Shown: positions 40,382-49,360, numbered from the stretch's first letter. The stretch: 64,000 nucleotides of DNA from Streptomyces sp. NBC_01481 (GCF_026339995.1 NZ_JAPEPT010000003.1:992001-1056000), one strand, 5' to 3'. Notes: generated by a model from the letters alone, not told the origin. Numbers and translations are program-made.

Positions 40382-41991
40382 CCCTCCACCACCTCCAGCC
40401 GGTCCCGTCCGCCCATCAGCAGCCGGATCGCGATGAATTCCATGGGGGCGGCCGGAGCAACCTCCACCTGGCAGACCACCTGCCCGAGCGCCGCCTGCTC
40501 CGGAGGGTTCAGTCCTTCGTCGCACCGCACCCGGAAGGCCTCCGCGGGCCGGTCCCCGGCCAGCGCGCCTGCCTCGAACAGGCCGAGCAGTACTTCGGTC
40601 AGCCCCTGGACGAGCAGCAGCCGCAGACCGGGTGTGTCGGGCTCGAAGAGCAGCGGCCCGGCCACCTCGCGGGACGCCCGCACCAGCCGGTGGACGAGCC
40701 TGCGGTGGGCGATGAACCAGCCGTCGCCCACCCCTTGCGCCTGCGATTGCGGCACCGCTGTACGACCGCCCCACACGAGGGGGCCTCTGCCGGGCGGGCA
40801 GCGCAGCAGATTGGCGCCCGATCCGTAGACCGACACCTCCTGATCGGAGCGCAGTACGTGGGCGAGGTCGACGACATCCTCGAGCGAGGCGTTGGCCGGG
40901 GTCGCGAACACGCCTCGCTCGCGGTCCAGCCGCGCCGCCACTCCGGCGACATGGCCGGAGGCGGGCACCGTACGCAGCGCCGGGAGCGCGGTCGCCAGTG
41001 GGTCGGGCACCCGCAGCGGTGGCCAGTGGACGGCGCACGCCTGCAGGCGCGGTATGTCATGCCGCCGGCGCAGTTCTTCCATCCAGCCGGTGACCTGCCG
41101 GGTGGCGGCGGCGGGGTCGGAGGTCCTTGCGCCCGTGAGCGGAGGGTCGAGCAGGGCGAGCCGGTCGAGCGCGTCCGCGCACCCCTCGATCAGCAGATCG
41201 GCCAGCTCGTCGCGGTGGGTCTCGCCGACCCCGCCGCGGTCCAGGTCGGGCAGCGACAGCAGGGCGGGCTCCGGTAGTTCCACCATGGCCCGTACGGCGT
41301 CGGCGTAGGCGTCGGCGAGTGTCCCGGTGTCATCGGGACTGCCGGGGGCGGGAGTTCCTCCGCCCAGGGTGGCCGTGTGCGTTCCCGCGTGGGCGCCCGG
41401 TGCCCGGCCGGTGGGCGCGGGGCCGTCGGGGATCAGCCGGATGAGCCGGGAGACGGCTGCTACGGCGTCGGGGAGTTCGGTGGGGCGCAGCCAGCCGAAG
41501 GACTCGGGGGACTCGCCGGGGGCATCGACCCGCACCAGCACCTGGGGGTGCCCGGCGGATCCCGTCAGACGATGACGGACCGTCACCCGGGTGCCGTCGG
41601 CCCAGCCGCCCGGGGACACTGCATCGATCCGGCAGCCCGCCGCGGGTGCGAAGGGTGAGGGTGCCCCGGCGGGCCAGGCGGCCGTGGCGGCGGTTGTGCC
41701 CGCCGGTTCTGTCCGCAGGACCCACAGAGCGGTGCCGCCGTTGGCGAAGAATCCGCGGACCGCGTAGGGCAGATCGAGTGCGGCATCCAGGCCGCCGAAG
41801 GCTGCGGTGTAGGCCGCCCAGTCCGTAACGCGAACCGGGGTGGCCACCGGGCCGCGCCGGGTGCGCCCCGCGAAGCAGGCCACATCGGTGCGCAGCGGCT
41901 GGACGGGATCCGCCGCCGCGGCTGCCGTCGCGGTCAGTCCCGGCAGCAACGGTTCGGCGGGCAGGGGTGGTTCGAGGGCGGATGCGGACAC
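40378..41991 (-). CDS. Second tail sheath protein, lacking the N-terminal linker strand
   Basis: The 537-residue protein keeps sheath features: FACFAGRT-like strand region (VACFAGRTRRGPVATPVRVT), YAVRGFFANGGTALWVLR and the C-terminal VVCQVEVAPAAPMEFIAIRL with its typical FRVRCDEGLNPPE. It does not begin with the YLSPGVFVEE linker motif seen in the main sheath. Loss of that strand suggests a specialised ring at the baseplate end, as with diverged sheath paralogues in Afp-type clusters. Confidence 0.85.
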   Translation of the reverse strand: MSASALEPPLPAEPLLPGLTATAAAAADPVQPLRTDVACFAGRTRRGPVATPVRVTDWAAYTAAFGGLDAALDLPYAVRGFFANGGTALWVLRTEPAGTTAATAAWPAGAPSPFAPAAGCRIDAVSPGGWADGTRVTVRHRLTGSAGHPQVLVRVDAPGESPESFGWLRPTELPDAVAAVSRLIRLIPDGPAPTGRAPGAHAGTHTATLGGGTPAPGSPDDTGTLADAYADAVRAMVELPEPALLSLPDLDRGGVGETHRDELADLLIEGCADALDRLALLDPPLTGARTSDPAAATRQVTGWMEELRRRHDIPRLQACAVHWPPLRVPDPLATALPALRTVPASGHVAGVAARLDRERGVFATPANASLEDVVDLAHVLRSDQEVSVYGSGANLLRCPPGRGPLVWGGRTAVPQSQAQGVGDGWFIAHRRLVHRLVRASREVAGPLLFEPDTPGLRLLLVQGLTEVLLGLFEAGALAGDRPAEAFRVRCDEGLNPPEQAALGQVVCQVEVAPAAPMEFIAIRLLMGGRDRLEVVEG

Positions 41992-42004
41992 GGCGGTCTC
42001 CCGG

Positions 42005-42460
42005 TCACACGTCGATCTGGAGGTCTTCGACGCAGAGTTCGAGCGTCTCCATCGCGATCTCGTTCTTGGTCGCGCCGAGCGAGGGGCCGGTGTACTTCAC
42101 CGGCCAGCCGCGGTCGAAGTTCCAGCGCATGACCTCCTGGCGGTTCTCGTCGAGGAGGAGGATCGCCCCCGGAGCGCGCTGGGTCTGGCCGTTCATCGAC
42201 TTCTTGATCCAGTTCCAGAACTCCGGATGGCCGGTGATGCCGCGTTTCAGCGTCAGGTTGGAGAATTTCTTGAGGCCGGGGATCTTGCGCACCCGGATGT
42301 CCTCGCTGCCGTTGCGGTAGTCGATCGGCTGGATGTCCACGGTGAGCCCGGAGACCTCGGTGAAGGACGCCTGGACGTCCTGGCCGTTGGCGGCGACGCC
42401 GGTGACCTGCACGAGGAAGTTATAGGCGCCGTACGGATCGTCACGCTGAACGGGTGGCAC
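42005..42460 (-). CDS. Main tail tube protein
   Basis: The 151-residue protein is a clear gp19/TIGR02241-type tube subunit: DPYGAYNFLVQVTGV, ASFTEVSGLTVDIQPIDYRN, KRGITGHPEFWNWIKKSMNG, then WPVKYTGPSLGATKNEIAME. It should stack into the inner tube that is fired by the sheath. The start is GTG at 42460 with AAGGGGAC before it. It lies 61 bases after the sheath gene and 13 before the second sheath. Confidence 0.92.
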   Translation of the reverse strand: MPPVQRDDPYGAYNFLVQVTGVAANGQDVQASFTEVSGLTVDIQPIDYRNGSEDIRVRKIPGLKKFSNLTLKRGITGHPEFWNWIKKSMNGQTQRAPGAILLLDENRQEVMRWNFDRGWPVKYTGPSLGATKNEIAMETLELCVEDLQIDV

Positions 42461-42521
42461 AGCCGTCCCCTTTCTTTTGCGGCGGTTGAAGCGTCGTGAT
42501 TGGTCGCTGCGGTGTGGGTGT

Positions 42522-44345
42522 TCAGGACGTGTTCGACTCGCGGGTCGCCTGCTGGATCCGCACGATCACGAACTCGGCGGGAAAGACGGGGGCGACCCCG
42601 ACCTGGCAGACCAGGCGGCCCTGCGCGAGGTCGTCCTCGGTCATCGTGGACCGGTCGCAGACGACGTAGAACGCTTCTTCCGGTGTGGTGCCGGCCAGCG
42701 CGCCGGCCCGCCAGACCTCGGTCAGGAAGCTGCTGATGCTCTGCCGGACCGAGGCCCACAGCTGCTCGGCGTTGGGCTCGAAGACGACCCACTGCAACCC
42801 CTCGTCAAGCGACTCCTCGATGAAGAGGAAGAGCCGCCGGACGTTGACGTACCGCCACCGGGTGTCGTCCGACAGGGTCCGCGCGCCCCACACCCGCTGG
42901 CCCAGATTGGGGAAGGCCCGCAGCACGTTGATCCCGACGGGATTGAGGGTGTCCTGCTCGCGCCGGGTGACGTCGGAGGCCAGACCGGCGCCGGGGACGA
43001 TGCCGCGCAGTACCGTGTTGGCCGGTGCCTTGTGGACCCCCCGCTCCACGTCGGTACGGGCGTAGACGCCGATCATGTGCCCCGACGGGGGCGCCTTCGC
43101 GGTGCCGGCGCCCGCCGGATGCGGCACCTGGAGCCAGGGGTAGTACAGAGCCGCCCGGTCGGTGGACAGCGGCTGGCGGAAGTCCCTGATGCCTTCGAGA
43201 TCGGCGGTGGGAGGCCCGTCGAACACGGCGAACCGGTCGCCGAGGATCTCGCAGTGCGTGGTGAGGCCGTCGAGGACGGTCGGCTCCCAGACGCCGGGCA
43301 CCGCGCAGATCGCCACCTCGTCGATGTCCTCGAGGGCCTGGATGCCCGTACGGTTCCCGCTGCCTCCGTCCACGCCGATGTAGTCGGCGGGCGTGAGACC
43401 TCCCCCGCCGCTGACGCCGCCGACCAGATCGAGTGTGGCGAGCGGCCGGCCAGGGTCGGTCCTGGAGATGCCCCTGCCCAGGAACGGCAGCGGATCGGCG
43501 CCGATCGTGAGCGAGAGGAGCGCGTCCGGGTCCGATCCGACGGCTGTGGCGAGCATCCCCAGGTCGGCGGCAGGCGGGTTGGGCGCCGAGGGGATCGTCC
43601 GGGTCTGCCTCGCGACGCCGGGCGGCGCGTCGATGATGTCCAGCCGGAAGCCGGCCAGGACGAGAGTGTCACCTGCGACGGCCGCGGCTGCGGGCGGGCG
43701 GTCCAGGGTGAGCGTGTGGTTGACGCCGTCGGGGGCGTGGCTCAAGACCGTGTGCAGACTGGGCTGCTGCGTACGGTCGGCGGGGACGAGGATGACCGTG
43801 CTGCCGTCTTCGATCGCGCCCAGGCCGGCGATCGTCACGGCGGCCGGGGGGTCGCCCGCGGGCGGGGCTGCCGGCGCCACCACGGTGAAGGTGGCGGAGC
43901 GCGCGATCCGGAGCACGGCATGCAGGCTGTTGCCTCCCTCGCCCGCCTGCGCGGCCTGCGCACTGAGGACCGGTACCGGCGGGGTGGCATCGTCCAGCAG
44001 CGTCGCGGAAGCCGCGGTGCTTGCCACGGCCGGGGGCACGATCCGCTTCACGTAGAGCCGTTGCCCGCCGTTGTCGAAGAATCCCTTCACCGCCAGCGGC
44101 AGCAGCCACCACCGGATGCCGTTCGTGTCGGCCGTGGCCACGTCGGCGTCGCTCGGCCGGGGCAGAAAGCCGCCGAAAAGCCGGTGGAAGTCCAACAGGC
44201 TGGTCACCAGCTTGGGTTTGCCCGAGTCAGGACCCCGGGCGGTCACTCCGACCATGCCGGCGGTGCTGGTGGCCACCCCGGTGATCGGCCTCGGGCCGGT
44301 GGAGATCTCCTCGACAAAAACGCCTGGGCTGAGATATTCGGGCAT
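42522..44345 (-). CDS. Main tail sheath protein
   Basis: The 607-residue protein begins MPEYLSPGVFVEEISTGPRP, the N-terminal linker of contractile sheaths, and ends with EAFYVVCDRSTMTEDDLAQG and VGVAPVFPAEFVIVRIQQAT. A variable, Ala/Pro-rich insertion lies at about residues 110-290; such insertions usually face outward. GGAGGAAG precedes the ATG. It is the contractile element of the particle. Confidence 0.95.
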   Translation of the reverse strand: MPEYLSPGVFVEEISTGPRPITGVATSTAGMVGVTARGPDSGKPKLVTSLLDFHRLFGGFLPRPSDADVATADTNGIRWWLLPLAVKGFFDNGGQRLYVKRIVPPAVASTAASATLLDDATPPVPVLSAQAAQAGEGGNSLHAVLRIARSATFTVVAPAAPPAGDPPAAVTIAGLGAIEDGSTVILVPADRTQQPSLHTVLSHAPDGVNHTLTLDRPPAAAAVAGDTLVLAGFRLDIIDAPPGVARQTRTIPSAPNPPAADLGMLATAVGSDPDALLSLTIGADPLPFLGRGISRTDPGRPLATLDLVGGVSGGGGLTPADYIGVDGGSGNRTGIQALEDIDEVAICAVPGVWEPTVLDGLTTHCEILGDRFAVFDGPPTADLEGIRDFRQPLSTDRAALYYPWLQVPHPAGAGTAKAPPSGHMIGVYARTDVERGVHKAPANTVLRGIVPGAGLASDVTRREQDTLNPVGINVLRAFPNLGQRVWGARTLSDDTRWRYVNVRRLFLFIEESLDEGLQWVVFEPNAEQLWASVRQSISSFLTEVWRAGALAGTTPEEAFYVVCDRSTMTEDDLAQGRLVCQVGVAPVFPAEFVIVRIQQATRESNTS

Positions 44346-44359
44346 CGGGGCTTCCTCCG

Positions 44360-45091
44360 CTACGGGATCTCGATGAGCTGCTCGGTACCGCGAATGTCCT
44401 GCGCGGTCAGATGGATCGACGCCTCGGGGCCGCCGGCCCGGCCGGGCTCGGCGAGCGCCGTGACCGTGAACCACTCGGCCTCGGGCACGGCGGGATCCGG
44501 TGCGGGCAGTGGCGGCTTGCTGCCGGGCCGCCGCAGCGGCAGCCGGAAGGCGCCGTCCCATGCCGTCGCCGCGTACTCCACCCACTCGGCGACCCGCGGC
44601 ACAGAGCCCGCGTCCGCACGTGCCCGGCCGCTGACCGCCGCTCCGGCCACCGCCGCACCGGCGGGCCCGCCACGCCGCACCCGCCCGCGCAGCAGCCGGG
44701 TTCCGGGCGGGAACGGATAGGCGGGCAACGGATACAGCCGTACGCGCGTCACCGCGGGTGCCGTCGACGCCGGGGCGTCGAACTCCACGCCGCCCGGATG
44801 CTCCGCGTCCAGCAGGTACGGCGAGACGAGCCGGATACGCAGCCGCTGCACGGCGCCCGGCACGGGAGCCGGATGCGCACTCGCCAGGGAAGGCAACACG
44901 ATCGCGCCGCCCGGAGTCGTCACCACCGGTACGTCGTCCTCGGCAGCCCACTGCCCGCCGGCCAGCCGCCGCTCGACCACAGCGGTGACCTGCAGGACGG
45001 GCGCGCGTCCGGTGAAGGCATCCAGCGGCAGCAGGCAGACCGGTCCCGGTGCGATCCGTACGGTGTCCACCGCCGCGCCGCCGGCCGTCAC
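44360..45091 (-). CDS. eCIS-cluster beta-rich protein of unknown function
   Basis: The 243-residue product is Pro/Ala-rich and beta-rich, with RLVSPYLLDAEHPGGVEFDA, a segment RLLRGRVRRGGPAGAAVAGA that resembles a carboxypeptidase-regulatory-like repeat, and a C-terminal HLTAQDIRGTEQLIEIP. The GTG start overlaps the cap gene's stop (GTGA). Placed between cap and sheath, it may be a structural accessory of the distal end. I cannot name the family. Confidence 0.6.
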   Translation of the reverse strand: MTAGGAAVDTVRIAPGPVCLLPLDAFTGRAPVLQVTAVVERRLAGGQWAAEDDVPVVTTPGGAIVLPSLASAHPAPVPGAVQRLRIRLVSPYLLDAEHPGGVEFDAPASTAPAVTRVRLYPLPAYPFPPGTRLLRGRVRRGGPAGAAVAGAAVSGRARADAGSVPRVAEWVEYAATAWDGAFRLPLRRPGSKPPLPAPDPAVPEAEWFTVTALAEPGRAGGPEASIHLTAQDIRGTEQLIEIP

Positions 45092-45711
45092 GTGCGGGCT
45101 CCCACGCGCTGTCCGACGCCGACGCCGCCACCGGTTACGGCCGTTTCAGCGGTGATGTCGCGGGAGGCCAGATTGACCACCCGCACCTCGTAGTTGAGGG
45201 AGAGCCGGTACGGCTGCGAGATCGCCCACCACACCTTCGCCCGCTCGTCGAGCGACAGCGGGGCCAGGCGCAGCTTCAGCGACTCCCCGGCCTCGGCCAC
45301 GCTGTTGCTCTCCGCGGCCGGCACCAGCAACGGACCCTGCAGGATGGCGTCGTCGTACAGCGCCCGCATCGCCCGGCCGAGCATTCGCTGCTGGGCGTCC
45401 GGGGTCCCGCCGGTCGGGACGAGCAGATAGCGCAGCAACAGGGCCATGTCGGCCCTGCGGAGCTCTTGCCGGACCACGCCGGTGACCGGGTCCTCCACCA
45501 CGGTGTGGCGGGGGCCGCGGTTGCGTGCGCTGGGGTCCTCGGCGACCTCGTAGAGGAAGAGCTCAAGACCGAGCCCGGCGTTGCCGCCCTGCTGCTGACC
45601 GATGAGGTCGACGAGACGCACCTGGGCCTGGGAGCCGGACTCGCGCACGGCGGCGGCGAGTACCTTCAGCAGGATGTCGGACACATCGGCGATCACATCG
45701 GGACTGCCCAC
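45088..45711 (-). CDS. DUF4255/Pvc16-type cap (tail terminator) protein
   Basis: The 207-residue protein has the DUF4255 pattern: DVIADVSDILLKVLAAAVRE near the start, GLELFLYEVAEDPSARNRGP and LRRADMALLLRYLLVPTGGT, then KVWWAISQPYRLSLNYEVRV. In Afp/PVC this protein caps the distal end of tube and sheath. The start is taken as GTG at 45711 behind AGGGGGTG; GTG at 45720 and an upstream start are less likely. It is the first gene of the operon. Confidence 0.85.
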   Translation of the reverse strand: MGSPDVIADVSDILLKVLAAAVRESGSQAQVRLVDLIGQQQGGNAGLGLELFLYEVAEDPSARNRGPRHTVVEDPVTGVVRQELRRADMALLLRYLLVPTGGTPDAQQRMLGRAMRALYDDAILQGPLLVPAAESNSVAEAGESLKLRLAPLSLDERAKVWWAISQPYRLSLNYEVRVVNLASRDITAETAVTGGGVGVGQRVGART

Positions 45712-46040
45712 TGCGATCACCCCCTGATCGTGCGGATACGGCGCGGACGCTGCCCGACAGTTGTGTGCCGGACTGGTCAACACCTGTGAGGCTAGGGCCG
45801 GGTGACGCCCCGGGGCTTCCGGGAAATCCCTGGTTCCCTCCCTGGATCCGCACGCCGCTGCCAGGCCGGGCGGGAACGCCTGGTTTCGGCTTCGCCGACC
45901 GGAGTGCTCCTACTGACCTGTGCGGAGCGTTGGCCCCGGGCGCCGAAGCGTTGGCCGGGGCGGGCGCCACAGTCGGTGATCCTGTTCGAGACGCGCGGGC
46001 GAAGCCGTCTCACCCCGGCGGGTGATGACCGCCGTGCACA
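45712..46040 (-). promoter_or_regulatory. Upstream region of the eCIS operon
   Basis: About 330 bases without a credible gene separate the SDR gene's stop from the first eCIS gene. It must contain the operon promoter. On the minus strand TTGACC (45780-45775) is a good -35 match about 65 bases before the GTG, but no convincing -10 follows at 17 bases. No terminator is obvious after the SDR gene. Confidence 0.35.
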
Positions 46041-46772
46041 TCACCAGGGCACTACGCCGGCGTCCTCGAAGAATTTGCCGGTCGGGCCGTCGTCGGGCAG
46101 GGTCGCGAGTGTGATGGCGATGCCCGCGCCCTGTTCGGGGGTGCGCACCCCGCGGAAGCCGTTGAGGTCGGTCGCGACGTATCCGGGGCAGCCGGCGTTG
46201 ATCAGGATGTTCGTGCCGCTCAACTCCCGGGCGTACTGAAGGGTGACGGCGTTCAGGAACGTCTTCGACGGCGCGTACGCCACGGCCACCGGACCCGTCG
46301 TCTGCTCAGCAGCGGTTCCTGACTGCCGGGTGAGGGAGCCGACACTGCTGGACATGTTCACGATCCGCGGCGAGGCGGAGCGGCGCAGCAGTGGCAACAT
46401 CGCGTTGGTGACGCGTATGACGCCGATCACGTTGGTCTCCACGACCGTCCGGATGGTGGCGGGATCGACCCGGGTGGGTTCCTGCGGCATGCCACCGGAG
46501 ATGCCGGCGTTGTTGACGAGCACGTCGAGGTGCCCGGCCTGCTCCTCGATCAGCCGTGCGGCGGCGGTCGCGCTCGCGTCGTCGGTCACGTCCAGCGGTA
46601 CACCGAACGCGTCGACGCCGGCCGCGCGCAGCTTCTCCACCGCGGCCGTACGGCGCTGATCGTCGCGGGCGCCGACGCCGACGCTCCAGCCGAGGGCTCC
46701 CAGGCCCGCCGCGATCTCGTACCCGATTCCCTTGTTCGCGCCGGTGACCAGCGCAATCGTTCGTTCACTCAT
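46041..46772 (-). CDS. Short-chain dehydrogenase/reductase (SDR)
   Basis: The 243-residue enzyme has the classical SDR motifs: TGANKGIGYEIA (cofactor-binding TGxxxGxG), NNAGISGG, the catalytic serine region IVNMSSSVGSL, and YAPSK (YxxxK). With a basic residue pattern after the glycine motif (ARDDQRR) it is probably NADPH-dependent. The substrate is unknown. ATG at 46772 is chosen by family start; it is transcribed divergently from a LysR gene 96 bases away that probably controls it. Confidence 0.9.
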   Translation of the reverse strand: MSERTIALVTGANKGIGYEIAAGLGALGWSVGVGARDDQRRTAAVEKLRAAGVDAFGVPLDVTDDASATAAARLIEEQAGHLDVLVNNAGISGGMPQEPTRVDPATIRTVVETNVIGVIRVTNAMLPLLRRSASPRIVNMSSSVGSLTRQSGTAAEQTTGPVAVAYAPSKTFLNAVTLQYARELSGTNILINAGCPGYVATDLNGFRGVRTPEQGAGIAITLATLPDDGPTGKFFEDAGVVPW

Positions 46773-46830
46773 AGGGACAATGCTGGCCCGGACCCTGGCG
46801 AGGGGTCCAACACTGATCGGGTGGGCAACG

Positions 46831-46845
46831 ATACCTCCCAGGTAT
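46831..46845. promoter_or_regulatory. Palindromic LysR-type binding site between SDR and LysR genes
   Basis: ATACCTCCCAGGTAT is a perfect palindrome (6+3+6) that contains the T-N11-A core of LysR-type regulators at 46832-46844. It lies 24 bases before the LysR GTG and 59 before the divergent SDR start, the usual place for a dual-control site. Confidence 0.7.
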
Positions 46846-46868
46846 TGATCCGGGGATACGATGGCTGC

Positions 46869-47717
46869 GTGGAGACCCGAGAACTGCGATATTTCGTCGC
46901 TGTCGCTGAGGAGCTGCACTTCGGGCGCGCCGCGCAGCGGCTCGGCATCGCACAGCCGCCTTTGTCACGGGCGATCCAGCAGCTCGAACGCCGGCTCGGG
47001 GCAGCGCTGCTGGACCGGACCAGCCGCACCGTCACGCTGACCGAGGCCGGCTCGGTGCTCCTGGCCGAGGGCCGGGCGGCCCTCGACGCGGTCGACGCCG
47101 CCGACCGCCGGACCCGCCGCGCCGCCCTCGCCGCGACCGGCCGTCCCGGCCTGGTCCTGGTCACGAAAGCCGGCGCGTCCAGCGAACTGCTGGCGAAACT
47201 GCTCGACGCCTACGCCGCCGAACCCGGCGCGGTCCCCGTCGACGTCACCCTGTGCGGGCCGGGCGAGCAGGAACGACACCTGCGCGAGGGCCGGGCCGAC
47301 GTGGCGCTGCTGCACCGGCCGTTCGACTCGACGGCCGGGTTCGACACCGAAGAGCTCAGCACGGAGAGCCAGGTTGTGGTCCTGCCGGCCGGGCATCCGC
47401 TCGCCGGCCGGGCCCACGTGCACATGGCCGACATCACCGCGCTGCCAGGCCTGCCCCTGCCACGCTGGCCCGACCGCGACGGCACCTACCCGCCCGGCCC
47501 CGGCCCGCAGGTCCGCGACCACACGCAGTTGCTACAGCTGATCGCGCTCGGCCGCGCTTGCGCGATCTCACCGGAGTCGAGCCGAGCCCAACTGCACGGT
47601 GACCTCGCCGCCGTGCCCGTGCTGGACGCGCCGACAGTCACCACCGTGATCGCCTGGCCACCGCACAGCCGGTCCAGAGCCGTCGCCGACCTCATCCGGA
47701 CTGCGACACGTCTCTAG
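46869..47717 (+). CDS. LysR-family transcriptional regulator
   Basis: The 282-residue protein has the LysR helix-turn-helix (ELRYFVAVAEELHFGRAAQR, then PPLSRAIQQLERRLGAALLD, TEAGSVLLAEG) and a PBP2-like effector-binding domain. The GTG start at 46869 is the one that begins the conserved first helix. It is divergent from the SDR gene and probably regulates it and itself through the palindrome at 46831-46845. The inducer is unknown. Confidence 0.9.
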   Translation: METRELRYFVAVAEELHFGRAAQRLGIAQPPLSRAIQQLERRLGAALLDRTSRTVTLTEAGSVLLAEGRAALDAVDAADRRTRRAALAATGRPGLVLVTKAGASSELLAKLLDAYAAEPGAVPVDVTLCGPGEQERHLREGRADVALLHRPFDSTAGFDTEELSTESQVVVLPAGHPLAGRAHVHMADITALPGLPLPRWPDRDGTYPPGPGPQVRDHTQLLQLIALGRACAISPESSRAQLHGDLAAVPVLDAPTVTTVIAWPPHSRSRAVADLIRTATRL

Positions 47718-47838
47718 CCCCCCGCGCGCCGCGGTGATGACCAACCGGCCGTCGACTGCCGCGACCAACTCGACTACCACGAGCCTGAGTCGAGCGGGCG
47801 GAGTTCGGACCTGACCTGTCCGAGCCGCTCGTAGCCGG

Positions 47839-48549
47839 TCACGAAACCCCGCCCAGATAGGCCTCGGCCACGCGGGGGTCGGCGGACAGTTCGGCCGCCG
47901 TCCCCTCAAGTACCGTTTCACCGTTCTCGATCACATACGCACGGTGCGCGATCTTCAGCGCCCCGTTGGCGTTCTGTTCGACGAGGAGAACGGCCGTGCC
48001 CCCGCGGTTGATGTCCCGGATCACCTCCATCACGGCGGCGACCATGAGCGGGGCCAGGCCCATCGACGGTTCGTCGAGCATCAGCAGGCGGGGGCGGGCG
48101 ACGAGGGCCCTGCCCATGGCGAGCATCTGCTGCTCGCCGCCGGACAGCGTCCCGCCGTGCTGGGTCCGCCGTTCGGCCAGCCGGGGCAGCAGTTCGTACA
48201 CCTCGTCGACCCGTCGGGACAGTTCTGCGCCGTCGCGCACCAGATAACCGCCGATCAGCAGGTTCTCGTGCACCGTCAGCGTGCTGAAGATCCGCCGCCC
48301 TTCGGGGACATGCACCACCCCGCGTGCGACGATCTTCGGCGGAGCCGTCCTGATGATGTCCTCGCCCTCGTGCACGATCCGGCCCGCAGCGGGTCTGACC
48401 AGACCTGACACGGCGGACAGCGTCGTGGTCTTGCCGGCGCCGTTGTTGCCGAGCAGGGCGACGGTCTCCCCTTCGCCGACGGTGAGGTCGAGCCCGCGCA
48501 GCGCCTGCACTCCTCCGTAGCTGACTTCAAGGCCGTGGATCTCAAGCAT
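47839..48549 (-). CDS. livF: Branched-chain-amino-acid-type ABC transporter ATPase
   Basis: A 236-residue ATPase with Walker A GNNGAGKTT, signature LSGGEQQ and Walker B LLMLDEPSMGLAP, and the C-terminal VAEAYLG typical of LivF. ATG at 48549 overlaps the LivG gene's end by eight bases, replacing a longer frame without a site. Last gene of the liv operon; it powers import with LivG. Confidence 0.93.
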   Translation of the reverse strand: MLEIHGLEVSYGGVQALRGLDLTVGEGETVALLGNNGAGKTTTLSAVSGLVRPAAGRIVHEGEDIIRTAPPKIVARGVVHVPEGRRIFSTLTVHENLLIGGYLVRDGAELSRRVDEVYELLPRLAERRTQHGGTLSGGEQQMLAMGRALVARPRLLMLDEPSMGLAPLMVAAVMEVIRDINRGGTAVLLVEQNANGALKIAHRAYVIENGETVLEGTAAELSADPRVAEAYLGGVS

Positions 48550-49360
48550 TCTGTGCTCCGTCCCCCACGAGTTCCGCGCGAGCGGCGTGTACCTCGTCGT
48601 CGTCGGCATCCCGGCCGAGGTAGGCCTCGATGACTTCCGGGTTGCGTCGCACGTCGTCCGGACGGCCGTCCGCGATCTCCTTACCGAAGTTCAGGACGAC
48701 CACCCGCTCGGACACCTCCATGACCAGGCCCATGTCGTGTTCGATCAGGGCGATCGCCATGCCCAGTTCCTGGATCCGGCGGATCAGGGTGAGCAGTTCG
48801 GCCTTCTCGCCGTGGTTGAGCCCCGCGGCCGGCTCGTCGAGCAGCAGCAGCTTCGGCCGCCGGGCAAGGGCGCGGGCGATCTCCACGCGGCGCTGCTCGC
48901 CGTACGGCAGGTTACGTACGAGACCGGCACGGTCGCCGCGCAGCTCGACGAAGTCGAGCCACCTGTGGGCCTCGTGGGTGGCCTCGCGCTCGCTGCGGCG
49001 GTAGCGGGGGGTGTGCAGCAACGCGTCGACGGCTCTCTGCTTCAGCCAGAGGTGAGTGCCCGCCCGTACGTTGTCCAGCACCGACAGCTCGCCGAACAGC
49101 CTCAGGTTCTGGAAGGTACGGGCGAGGCCACAGGCGGCGATCGCCGACGGGCGCCGGCCCGTCAGGTCCTTACCGGCCAGCCGGACGGTACCCCCGGTCG
49201 GCTTGTAGAACCCGCTGACGCAGTTGAACGCGGACGTCTTCCCCGCACCATTGGGGCCGATGACCGAGACGATCTCACTCTCGCCGACCGAGAAGGTGAG
49301 GCCGTCGACAGCGCGGACTCCTCCGAAGGCCAGCCGCAGATCATTGACTTCGAGCATCAT
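48542..49360 (-). CDS. livG: Branched-chain-amino-acid-type ABC transporter ATPase
   Basis: A 272-residue ATPase with Walker A GPNGAGKTSAFN, signature-like LPYGEQRRVEIARAL and Walker B LLLLDEPAAGLNHGE, followed by the LivG-specific C-terminus (IEAYLGRDADDDE). It begins with two in-frame ATGs at 49360 and 49357, overlapping the LivM stop. The usual LSGGQ is modified to PYGEQ, which is normal for LivG. Confidence 0.93.
   Translation of the reverse strand: MMLEVNDLRLAFGGVRAVDGLTFSVGESEIVSVIGPNGAGKTSAFNCVSGFYKPTGGTVRLAGKDLTGRRPSAIAACGLARTFQNLRLFGELSVLDNVRAGTHLWLKQRAVDALLHTPRYRRSEREATHEAHRWLDFVELRGDRAGLVRNLPYGEQRRVEIARALARRPKLLLLDEPAAGLNHGEKAELLTLIRRIQELGMAIALIEHDMGLVMEVSERVVVLNFGKEIADGRPDDVRRNPEVIEAYLGRDADDDEVHAARAELVGDGAQNA

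Larger units (their letters stand above)
18714..45711 (-). other. Contractile injection system (eCIS) gene cluster
   Basis: Twenty-one genes on one strand, most joined by ATGA/GTGA/TGATG overlaps, encode homologues of nearly every part of a contractile phage-tail-like particle: cap, sheath, tube, LysM, hub, spike, gp25, two gp6/J wedges, tail protein I, tape-measure-like protein and AAA+ ATPase, plus a terminal nuclease-tipped protein. Gene order matches the Afp/PVC and Streptomyces CIS plan. No capsid, portal, terminase or integrase genes are present, so it is not a prophage. The only strong break is a 187-bp MITE at 28024-28210. Confidence 0.93.

Noticed and set aside
42477..44720. 747-codon plus-strand open frame opposite the sheath gene
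   Set aside because: Antisense shadow; the sheath motifs on the minus strand are unmistakable.
18714..45711. Prophage interpretation of the tail-gene cluster
   Set aside because: No head, portal, terminase, lysis or integrase genes, and the presence of AAA+ ATPase, DUF4255 cap and LysM genes in eCIS order.
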